This document shows positions 1 to 5,928 of a stretch of DNA of 11,175 bases, one piece after another (position 1 is the stretch's first letter; every line of letters starts with the position of its first letter). Source of the stretch: Fimbriimonadaceae bacterium (GTDB lineage Bacteria > Armatimonadota > Fimbriimonadia > Fimbriimonadales > Fimbriimonadaceae); the NCBI GenBank assembly GCA_022842565.1, contig JALHPH010000020.1, forward strand, positions 1-11,175, read 5' to 3'. The position numbers and the translations under genes are program-made. The notes below the pieces were generated by a model, which saw nothing but the letters and a program-made list of their open reading frames with translations, was not told where the DNA came from and searched no databases.

Positions 1-993
1 CTCGCGGAGCCGCAGAATCCCGAGCTCACCAAACTCCTTGGCGACACCCCGGAGGTGGGTGTCGGTCGAGGCATCGCCGCCCTGGGGATCGCGCAGCTCA
101 TAGCTGACCCGCGTGAGTTCAGCGAGCCGTTCCAGAAGAGCCTCGACCATTCCCTGCGCATCGCGGCCCATTCGATAGGCTTCGTCAACCAGTCCAATGA
201 TTCTGTCGACCTGCCCCCGATGGATGGCGACGGCAAGTTGGTCGACCATGTCATCGCTGAAGAGGCCCAGTTGCTCGACCACCAGATCAAGCGTCAGGGC
301 TTCGGGCGCAGTGGCCAGCATTTGCTCCAACAGCGAAAGCGCGTCGCGGAAGCCACCATCTGCTAATCGGGCGAGCCGGTGGACGGCAGCAGGATCATAT
401 GCCTGGCCCTCCGACTGCAGTACAAACTCCAGCCGCTCCACAATTTGAGATAGGTTTGCCCGGTAAAACGTGAACTTTTGGCACCGAGATTGGATGGTCG
501 GTGGGACGGCATGGAGTTCGGTGGTCGCAAGCACGAAGACAATGTGCCCGGGCGGTTCTTCGATGGTTTTCAGCAGGGCATCGAACGCCTTCGACGAAAG
601 GTCGTGGACCTCGTCGATAATGAAGACTTTGTAGCGGCAGAGGGTCGGGCGGTACTGCACCACGTCGACGATTTTTTCGCGCACGTCATCCACGCCGGCC
701 TCACTAGCGGCGTCCATTTCGATGACATCAATACAAGATCCATTTGCGATACTTGTACAAATGTGACAATTCCCGCATGGCGATCCCGTGGGGCCGTTGA
801 CGCAGTTCAGCGCCTTCGCCATCAGCCGCGCGGTCGAGGTTTTCCCCGTTCCACGAGGGCCGGTGAAGAGAAAAGCGTGGTGGATCGTGCCGCGATCGAT
901 GGCGTGCCGCAGAGTCCGAATGACGTGTTCTTGCCCCACCAATTCCTCGAAGGTTTGGCTTCGGTACTTGCGGTAGAGTGCGATGTGGCTCAT
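1..993 (-). CDS. dnaX: DNA polymerase III subunit gamma/tau, N-terminal part (runs off the left edge)
   Basis: Clamp-loader ATPase that loads the sliding clamp at the replication fork. The frame is open from ATG at 991-993 to base 1, giving the first 331 residues; the 3' end is outside the window. It starts MSHIALYRKYR, the usual DnaX opening. Visible motifs are Walker A GPRGTGKT (45-52), a zinc module C64-X8-C73-X2-C76-X2-C79, Walker B IIDEVH (125-130), sensor 1 LATTE (155-159), the arginine-finger context SRC (169-171) and sensor 2 GGFRDALS (213-220). AAA+ domains I and II are complete and domain III has begun. The tau-specific tail and any frameshift site lie outside. The gene lies 30 bases downstream of the SRP RNA, an arrangement also known in Bacillus. 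No good Shine-Dalgarno sequence precedes the ATG. All key residues are intact, so the identity is very secure. Confidence 0.97.
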   Translation of the reverse strand, partial: MSHIALYRKYRSQTFEELVGQEHVIRTLRHAIDRGTIHHAFLFTGPRGTGKTSTARLMAKALNCVNGPTGSPCGNCHICTSIANGSCIDVIEMDAASEAGVDDVREKIVDVVQYRPTLCRYKVFIIDEVHDLSSKAFDALLKTIEEPPGHIVFVLATTELHAVPPTIQSRCQKFTFYRANLSQIVERLEFVLQSEGQAYDPAAVHRLARLADGGFRDALSLLEQMLATAPEALTLDLVVEQLGLFSDDMVDQLAVAIHRGQVDRIIGLVDEAYRMGRDAQGMVEALLERLAELTRVSYELRDPQGGDASTDTHLRGVAKEFGELGILRLRE

Positions 994-1023
994 CGGGAGG
1001 GCATTAGAGGGTTTAGTTTTTAG

Positions 1024-1158
1024 GGGTGCCGGGTAGAACGCATCGCACAGAGGATCGCCTTACCGCTGCTACCTTCCGGTCCTGACGGGATTCGACGGCC
1101 TGCTGCCGCGCGGTACCCGGCGGAGAAGCTCGGGGCTCCTCCGCCGATGCCGGCACCC
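1024..1158 (-). ncRNA. ffs: Signal recognition particle RNA, small bacterial type with an extra 5' hairpin
   Basis: RNA component of the signal recognition particle, which binds Ffh and targets nascent membrane proteins. The minus strand (1083-1062) reads GTCAGGACCGGAAGGTAGCAGC, matching the universal domain IV core: a GGAA tetraloop closed by ACC/GGT, then the CAGG/AGCA internal loop. The ends pair: GGGTGCCGG (1158-1150) with CCGGCACCC (1032-1024), nine base pairs, giving about 135 nt. Between the 5' end and the long helix sits an extra hairpin (GGCGGAG at 1145-1139 with CTCCGCC at 1125-1119, plus an inner 3-bp stem). A second helix, GCCGGGTA (1121-1114) with TACCCGGC (1035-1028), competes for the same 3' strand, so the mature 5' end could instead lie near 1124, making a ~100-nt 4.5S-like RNA. 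The core is certain; the ends are inferred. Confidence 0.93.
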
Positions 1159-1168
1159 TGGTCTTCAG

Positions 1169-1174
1169 GTATTA
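1169..1174 (-). promoter_or_regulatory. Candidate -10 element for the SRP RNA
   Basis: The minus strand reads TAATAC, overlapping the stop codon of the upstream protein gene. A transcript from it would begin near 1162, a few bases before the 5' strand of the SRP RNA terminal helix. I see no convincing -35 at 16-18 bases (TTCCCG or GTTCCC), so this is weak; the RNA may instead be processed from a longer transcript. Confidence 0.28.
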
Positions 1175-2533
1175 CGGCTCCGCTAGGATACCGGGAACCT
1201 GGATCAAGTTATCGTCGGTGTTTCGCACGCGATCTTCTTCGAAGTAAGGCGTCGCAAAAACAGGGACTTTGTCGAGCCAATCGCCGGTTCGGCGCAGCAT
1301 GTCGCGGGTCAACTCCATCCGATAGAAGACCACTCGCTGGCCCTCACGAATTTCGGTGTTCAGGAATTCCGGCTTCGCGGTCATTCCCTCGCCGCTCCAG
1401 CTGAACTTGTCCTGAATGTGCGGCGGTGCGATCCGGGGGTTGTAGTAGAACTCTAGATAGTACTTATCTGAGACCAGCGGGTACATGGTCGGGTCGCGGC
1501 TCATGTCGATGGTTTTGTCGGCGCGTCGGTTGCGGAAGAACAGGTTGTCATCCTGCATGTAGGTCAAGTTCTTTGGGGGATCGAGCGCAACCTCGTTCGT
1601 TGCGTCCCACACCATACCGCCGGGGATGGCGTTCGGATAGTCTGCATCACGCAGAATCACTCGGACGCGAGTTCCGACCGGGCGAACGTTCCAAGTCGCC
1701 CGGATGCGCAGCTGAGCGGGCTCAGGAATAGTGACCTGTGCCGTAAAGCCCACATCGAACTTGGGATCGGTGTCAAAGGGGACCGGCGGCTTTTCGCCGG
1801 GCTTGGCGAAAGCGCCGCGCTGAGACATTCGGCCCAGCATCACGTTGATGTTGTTGCCGACAGTATCGCGCTGGTTTCGATCGCCATATTCTCCGCCTTC
1901 CAGAACGCGCTTGGCGGCAGCATCATACTGCTTATACATCAAGTCCAGGGCCTTGTCCAGCTCGCCATTGCGCTGGTAAGCCATCGATAGGATGTTTCCG
2001 CGTGCGGGGGGCAAGTCGGGTCGCTTGCGCGCTTCTTCCATCCAGTAGACCGCTTTCGGGAATCCATCGGCGATTTTGTGGTGCCAAATCCAACCGGTCT
2101 CGAAGAACATTTCGTAAGTCTCCGGGTTGTTTCGGGAGCCCTCAGCGCCGAGCGCCAATGCCGAAGGGATGTAGCGTCGATCCGAACGCGATTGTTCGTC
2201 GGTGAAGTTATAGCCGATGTGCCACATTCCGGTGGCATAGATATCGATCGCACGGGGGTCCAGCCAAGTGGTCAACCGGATGATGGGCAGAACGGCGTCG
2301 TACATTCCTTGGTCGAAGAACGTGTCGGCCCGAACCCAAAGGATGTTCGCGATCATCTCGCGCATGCCTGCAAAGGCAAGGATCATCTGGTCCGGCGACA
2401 GGTTCGAGGACACCTGGCCTTTCGGCTTGTAGTTCTGGTTCCACAGCGGAAGCGCCCCGAACATTTGGATGGCACCTTGCGCAAGGAAGATGCCCCCGAC
2501 TAGGGTCCAAAGTTTGGTTCTCGGAATTCTCAT
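1172..2533 (-). CDS. Membrane-anchored helical-repeat (TPR-like) protein, third gene of the ABC exporter operon
   Basis: A 453-residue protein I cannot assign to a named family. A short basic N-terminus followed by a hydrophobic stretch (about residues 9-28) looks like a signal anchor, so the bulk is probably outside the cytoplasm. Residues 45-215 are predominantly amphipathic helical, with phrases typical of tetratricopeptide-like repeats (MYDAVLPIIRLTTWLDP, GELDKALDLMYKQYDAA). Residues 265-345 look like beta strands (AQLRIRATWNVRPVGTRVRV), and the C-terminal part is aromatic- and charge-rich. ATG at 2531-2533 is 6 bases after the permease stop, with GAGG 11 bases upstream, so it is almost certainly co-translated with the exporter. 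Inferred role: a scaffold or periplasmic partner of the transporter. The SRP RNA begins about 13 bases after its stop. Confidence 0.85.
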   Translation of the reverse strand: MRIPRTKLWTLVGGIFLAQGAIQMFGALPLWNQNYKPKGQVSSNLSPDQMILAFAGMREMIANILWVRADTFFDQGMYDAVLPIIRLTTWLDPRAIDIYATGMWHIGYNFTDEQSRSDRRYIPSALALGAEGSRNNPETYEMFFETGWIWHHKIADGFPKAVYWMEEARKRPDLPPARGNILSMAYQRNGELDKALDLMYKQYDAAAKRVLEGGEYGDRNQRDTVGNNINVMLGRMSQRGAFAKPGEKPPVPFDTDPKFDVGFTAQVTIPEPAQLRIRATWNVRPVGTRVRVILRDADYPNAIPGGMVWDATNEVALDPPKNLTYMQDDNLFFRNRRADKTIDMSRDPTMYPLVSDKYYLEFYYNPRIAPPHIQDKFSWSGEGMTAKPEFLNTEIREGQRVVFYRMELTRDMLRRTGDWLDKVPVFATPYFEEDRVRNTDDNLIQVPGILAEP

Positions 2534-2539
2534 CGTGCG

Positions 2540-3328
2540 TTAAACCTCGCGTCGATCAAAGATCAGGATCGCCACAACCAACAGGCCGACTACGTACAGG
2601 AGCGCATAACCGACGCTCTGCAAGTAGTATCCAAACTCGTTGACGATTTCCTGGCCCGGGTTGATGATCGGATTCTGCACGTTGTACAGCGCAAAATTTG
2701 GGATGATGTACTGGACCGCGCTGGCCAGGGTCTTCGTCAACTCGTTGGTTCCGCGGTTCTCCATGAAGCTTTGGAACACTGAAGAAAACACTGTTCCGGC
2801 GATGAAAATTCCGCTGCTGAGGAAGAAGTTGACGAGCGGCGTGACGAAAGTGCTGAACATCATCGCGACGGCCGAAAGGATTGCCATCTGCCAGAAGTAC
2901 ATGAACGGCCCCTTCACGAGCTCTTGGACGCGGGCGATATCGAAGCCCGAATTCAAGCTTGTGACGAAAATAAGCACCAGGGTCATGAAGAAAATCATCA
3001 TGCCGAGTGCTGCGACCGCGCCTAGGTACTTGCCGACCACGAACTGCCAGCGCTGAACCGGCTTACACAGGATCGTGTAGATCGTCCTTCGTTCGATCTC
3101 ATTCGGGATCATATAGACGGTCAGCACAATCGCAATGAGTGCGCTGGTCATCTGGATGATGCCCATGGTGAGCGAGGTGATGGCGGCTTGCTGACCGCGT
3201 GGCTGCAGAACGCTGAGTCCAGGGGCAATGATGAGGCTGCCCAAAGCGATGAGAAGAATGACAAGCAGGACTCTGCGACGAATAGCTTCGCCGAGCGTGG
3301 TGCTCGCGATGGAAAGAATGACAGACAT
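2540..3328 (-). CDS. ABC-2 type transporter permease
   Basis: Membrane subunit of an ABC exporter, 262 residues, with about six hydrophobic helices (roughly 18-40, 52-74, 104-126, 145-166, 168-190, 236-256). The cytoplasmic loop NEIERRTIYTILCKPVQRW (about 76-94) followed by VGKYLG is the hallmark of NosY/GldF-like ABC-2 permeases. The ATG lies 2 bases after the stop of the ATPase gene, with AGGAGG 13 bases upstream inside that gene, so the two are translationally coupled. The subunit probably forms a homodimer with two copies of the ATPase. Relatives move lipids, polysaccharides, antibiotics or unknown substrates; nothing here identifies the substrate. Length and topology are normal for the family. 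Confidence 0.92.
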   Translation of the reverse strand: MSVILSIASTTLGEAIRRRVLLVILLIALGSLIIAPGLSVLQPRGQQAAITSLTMGIIQMTSALIAIVLTVYMIPNEIERRTIYTILCKPVQRWQFVVGKYLGAVAALGMMIFFMTLVLIFVTSLNSGFDIARVQELVKGPFMYFWQMAILSAVAMMFSTFVTPLVNFFLSSGIFIAGTVFSSVFQSFMENRGTNELTKTLASAVQYIIPNFALYNVQNPIINPGQEIVNEFGYYLQSVGYALLYVVGLLVVAILIFDRREV

Positions 3329-3330
3329 GG

Positions 3331-4266
3331 TTACTTGCGCCCTCCTGCTTTTTCTTCTTCGTTCTTCTGCCGGACGGTTTCCACGAAAAGGTCTTCGAGC
3401 CGCTTTCGGCGCGGGATTACACTGATCACCGACCCCTTGGCGGCAAGGATGCCCTCGATGACCGCATTGGGTGAGGTTGTATCGGGCATGTCGACGATGA
3501 GGCGACCATCCTTAAAGCTCACGAGGGTGTCTGGTTCTTGGATGGACTTGGCAAGTCCCTCTGGGACACCGCTTGCGGTGATCTCGTAGCGACCGCCCTT
3601 CAGAAGGTCCTCGAGTCGGCCCTGGCTGGCGATTCGCCCCTTGTTGATAATTGCAACACGGTCGCAGATGCGCTCAACGTCGCTCAACTCGTGGCTGCTG
3701 ATAAAGACTGTCTTGCCTTCTTCACGCATGTTCAAGATGAGGTCGCGGATTTCGATGTGAGCGATGGGGTCCAAGCCTCCGGTCGGCTCATCCAAAAAGA
3801 GAAGTTCCGGATCGTTGATGAGGCTCTGGGCAAGACCGATTCGTTGCTGCATTCCCTTCGAGTACTGGCTGATGGTCTTGTGTCCATCGTTCGCCAAGTT
3901 CACTCGCTCTAGGAGTCCCTTCAGCTTCGCTTCGTCCTTGATCTTGAAAAGACTCGCGTAAAACCGCAGAATCTCGATGCCGGTCATGTGCTCGTAGTAG
4001 TAGGGCTTTTCCGGCAGATAGGCGATCTTCTTGTGGATAGCCATATCCCCGACTTCGCGGCCGAGCACGCGCGCATCTCCGCCGTCGGCATAAATGATGC
4101 CGAGCAGGATCTTGATGGTCGTGGTCTTTCCGGCTCCATTTGGCCCCAAGAAGCCAAAAATTTCGCCTTTTCCTACTTCGAGGTCGATATGATCGACAAC
4201 ATTGATATCTCCGATTTTCGACTTGTAAGTCTTTACCAGCTGTTTGATTTCGATTGCGGCTTCCAA
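3331..4266 (-). CDS. ABC transporter ATP-binding protein (TTG start proposed)
   Basis: Nucleotide-binding subunit of the exporter, 311 residues from TTG at 4264-4266. Motifs: Walker A GPNGAGKTT (41-49), Q-loop region near LPEKPYYYEHMT (84-95), signature YSKGMQQR (135-142), Walker B LLFLDEP (155-161), D-loop GGLD (163-166) and H-loop histidine in ISSH (189-192). The C-terminal EDLFVETV (291-298) is typical of CcmA/NosF/GldA-like exporters. The frame stays open to an ATG at 4365, but the extra 33 residues resemble no ABC N-terminus and would span the leader palindrome. The TTG has GGAGG 9 bases upstream and gives a standard N-terminus (EAAIEIKQLVKTYKSK), so I prefer it. It is first in a three-gene operon with the permease and the TPR-like protein. 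Confidence 0.94.
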   Translation of the reverse strand: MEAAIEIKQLVKTYKSKIGDINVVDHIDLEVGKGEIFGFLGPNGAGKTTTIKILLGIIYADGGDARVLGREVGDMAIHKKIAYLPEKPYYYEHMTGIEILRFYASLFKIKDEAKLKGLLERVNLANDGHKTISQYSKGMQQRIGLAQSLINDPELLFLDEPTGGLDPIAHIEIRDLILNMREEGKTVFISSHELSDVERICDRVAIINKGRIASQGRLEDLLKGGRYEITASGVPEGLAKSIQEPDTLVSFKDGRLIVDMPDTTSPNAVIEGILAAKGSVISVIPRRKRLEDLFVETVRQKNEEEKAGGRK

Positions 4267-4291
4267 GCCAGGCTGCCTCCGTATGATTGAT

Positions 4292-4314
4292 GGCCATGGC
4301 AAGTTGCCATGGCC
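4292..4314 (-). promoter_or_regulatory. Perfect palindrome in the leader of the ABC exporter operon
   Basis: GGCCATGGCAA is followed, after one central base, by its exact reverse complement (11-base arms). As RNA it would form a 9-bp stem (GGCCATGGC/GCCATGGCC) with a 5-nt loop, 25 bases upstream of the TTG start. It could be a protein operator, an mRNA-stabilising hairpin or a translational control element. There is no following T tract on the minus strand, so it is not an intrinsic terminator. Confidence 0.6.
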
Positions 4315-4330
4315 CTTTCGTGCGGGTGCC

Positions 4331-4336
4331 AGTATA
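4331..4336 (-). promoter_or_regulatory. Candidate -10 box for the ABC exporter operon
   Basis: The minus strand reads TATACT, five of six matches to the sigma-70 consensus, preceded by GTG. Transcription would start near 4324 and give a leader of about 58 bases that includes the palindrome. The -35 position reads GGTCCC, a poor match, and the spacer contains a small GC-rich hairpin (CCCGG/CCGGG). Hence low confidence. Confidence 0.35.
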
Positions 4337-4404
4337 CACCCCCGGCTTGGACCGGGACCCTTCACTCAAAGTTGCATGCCAGCCACATTAAGAGGATATT
4401 TTCT

Positions 4405-4427
4405 AAAAAAACTGGGCTTTTGCCCCC
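4405..4427 (-). terminator. Candidate intrinsic terminator after trpDCF
   Basis: The minus strand shows GGGC-AAAA-GCCC followed after two bases by seven T residues. The stem is only 4 bp but is GC-only and the T run is uninterrupted. It lies 135 bases past the trpF stop and upstream of the exporter's candidate promoter, the right place to end the trp transcript. Confidence 0.45.
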
Positions 4428-4458
4428 ACCCTGTGAAAATTACTGGTGTATAGTTGAT

Positions 4459-4473
4459 TTAACCAAGGTCAAA
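4459..4473 (-). promoter_or_regulatory. Operator-like motif TTTGACCTTGGTTAA, copy 1
   Basis: A near-palindrome (TTGACC-2-GGTTAA, five of six symmetric positions) in the gap upstream of the exporter operon. It matches 14 of 15 bases of a site in the pseudopilin leader, in the same orientation relative to the downstream gene. TTGACC could also serve as a -35 hexamer, but the nearest TATACA is only 14 bases away. Function unknown. Confidence 0.35.
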
Positions 4474-4561
4474 ACTCGCACGGAGTCCCATGAGGCCCCA
4501 GATTCGATCTAAGTGAGTTCTGCTTGGGCAAGGAATGGCGGGGGCGCGCTTTGCTCTCCTT

Positions 4562-5176
4562 TCAGTGTCCCCGCATCTTTTCCTCTTTGCTCCATTCATG
4601 AAGCGCTTTCATAAAGGCGGCGATCTTGGCGCGATCCTTTTGCCCCGGTGCTGATTCGAGGCTGCTGCTTGCATCGACCCCGTTTGGACGTACTTGGTCG
4701 ATCATCTGCTTTACGTTTTCTGGCCCCAGCCCTCCGGCAAGGATCACCGGCTTTGGGAGGCTGGCACTCAGTGTTGATGCCAGGCTTGGGTCGGCTGGGG
4801 TTCCGGTTCCACCGAATGCCGGTCCGGGCGCATCCAAAACGCAGCCGCTCGCGGTCGAAATCGGTCTGATCCGTTTTGCTTTTGCGTCCTGCTCGTCCGC
4901 GCGGACGATGGCCCACCAGCACGGGTGATAGCTGGGGTCATCCCAAGATTGAATAGTGCTGAATTCTTTGGCTTCAGGCCCGGGCTCTCCACCGTACACT
5001 GCGACGATTCGCTCGGGATGCTCTGCTTGTTGAAGCAATTTCAACGCGGTCGCGGGTTCCACATATCGAACGCTGCCCGGATGCAGGACGATTCCCACGT
5101 AATCCGCCCCGAGGTCGAAAGCGTACTGGATGTCATCGCTGTTGCGAAAGCCGCAAAGCTTGACGATTAGGCCCAG
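4562..5176 (-). CDS. trpF: Phosphoribosylanthranilate isomerase (non-standard start, probably CTG)
   Basis: Third step of the committed tryptophan pathway: Amadori rearrangement of phosphoribosylanthranilate to CdRP. From CTG at 5174-5176 the protein is 204 residues, the normal family length. Motifs: KLCGF with catalytic Cys8, SVRYV (35-39) with the phosphate-side Arg, general-acid Asp115 in CVLDA, GGTG (122-125), LAGGLGPENV (146-155), VDASSSLE (167-174) and G-Q-K-D (178-181). The first ATG/GTG/TTG in frame is GTG at 5098, which would delete the first strand and Cys8, so that start cannot yield an active enzyme. CTG lies 7 bases after the GAGG of GAGGTGAT, inside the last codons of trpC (10-base overlap). 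An ATC start just downstream is a less likely alternative. Identity is very sure; the start is inferred. Confidence 0.93.
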   Translation of the reverse strand: MGLIVKLCGFRNSDDIQYAFDLGADYVGIVLHPGSVRYVEPATALKLLQQAEHPERIVAVYGGEPGPEAKEFSTIQSWDDPSYHPCWWAIVRADEQDAKAKRIRPISTASGCVLDAPGPAFGGTGTPADPSLASTLSASLPKPVILAGGLGPENVKQMIDQVRPNGVDASSSLESAPGQKDRAKIAAFMKALHEWSKEEKMRGH

Positions 5177-5928
5177 CCCATCACCTCGGTCAGCCGGGAT
5201 TCAATGGCATCGGCGGTGCCGAAGGCCGCGCCGATGAGCACGGCGTCCGCGCCGAAGCTTTGGACCATCCGGATATCGGCGGGTGAACTCAGGCCGCTCT
5301 CGCTCACTCTGAGGGTGCCCTTTGGGAGGAGCGGAATGACGCGTTCGGTCAGGCCGAGGTCAATCTTGAGCGTATCGAGGTCGCGGTGATTGACTCCAAT
5401 GAGGGTTGCTCCTGCCTCCACTGCGTACGCGGCTTCTTCTTCAGTATGGACTTCGACGAGCGCATCCAGCCCCACGCGTTCGGCCGTCGCAAGGAGGTCT
5501 GCTAACTCCGGCTGATCAAGCAACCTTACGATGAGCAGCACTGCGTCCGCACCGGCAATCGCCGCCTCATGAACCTGCTTGGCATCGATCACGAAGTCTT
5601 TTCTAAGAATTGGCAAGCCCACGGCTTGTTTGACCGCTTTCAGATCAGCGAGGCTTCCGCCAAAGAACTCGGCATCGGTGAGCACCGAGAGCGCGGAAGC
5701 CCCAGCTCGTTCGTAGGCGAGGGCGATGGCGACTGGGTCGAAATGCTCCCAGACTGTCCCGTGCGAGGGGCTCTTCTTTTTCACCTCAGCGATGAGCGCT
5801 GGCTTGCGCGGGGAAGCGAGAAGCCCAGCCCGAAATCGACCTCCACTCGCCGTTGGCGCTTCCAATTCTGGCAGCGCAGCGACTTCAAAACGCTTTTGGG
5901 CGACGATCCTTTCGAGCAGCGAATTCAA
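5167..5928 (-). CDS. trpC: Indole-3-glycerol phosphate synthase (TTG start preferred)
   Basis: Closes the indole ring by converting CdRP to indole-3-glycerol phosphate in the cytoplasm. The 253-residue (beta/alpha)8 barrel carries EVKKKSPS (48-55, catalytic Glu48 and Lys50), ILRKDF with Lys110, ALVEVH with Glu159, GVNHRDL with Asn180, and SESG with Glu210 and Ser211, so the active site is complete. The C-terminal phosphate loop reads VLIGAAFG instead of the usual GESLM type. I start at TTG 5926-5928, which overlaps the trpD stop as TTGA, has GGAGG 11 bases upstream and gives MNSLLERIVAQKR, the usual family N-terminus. A GTG at 5944-5946 would add six residues, but its Shine-Dalgarno is only about 1 base away. 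Translation is coupled to trpD and trpF. Confidence 0.96.
   Translation of the reverse strand: MNSLLERIVAQKRFEVAALPELEAPTASGGRFRAGLLASPRKPALIAEVKKKSPSHGTVWEHFDPVAIALAYERAGASALSVLTDAEFFGGSLADLKAVKQAVGLPILRKDFVIDAKQVHEAAIAGADAVLLIVRLLDQPELADLLATAERVGLDALVEVHTEEEAAYAVEAGATLIGVNHRDLDTLKIDLGLTERVIPLLPKGTLRVSESGLSSPADIRMVQSFGADAVLIGAAFGTADAIESRLTEVMGWA

Larger units (their letters stand above)
4267..4561. other. 295-base intergenic region between trpF and the ABC exporter
   Basis: No open frame here has a convincing ribosome binding site or protein-like composition. The stretch holds, in minus-strand order, the operator-like motif, the candidate terminator, the candidate -10 box and the leader palindrome, each listed separately. 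The remainder shows nothing I can interpret. Confidence 0.7.

Noticed and set aside
478..1023. Plus-strand open frame of 181 codons over the left end.
   Set aside because: It lies antisense to dnaX, whose minus-strand product carries every clamp-loader motif; the plus-strand translation looks like no protein.
1119..1145. GC-rich hairpin after the TPR-like gene, considered as its intrinsic terminator.
   Set aside because: No T tract follows on the minus strand (GGGTACC instead), and it lies inside the helix that closes the SRP RNA.
4447..4472. Promoter TTGACC...TATACA upstream of the exporter operon.
   Set aside because: The spacing is 14 bases, too short for a standard sigma-70 promoter, and the candidate terminator lies between it and the gene.
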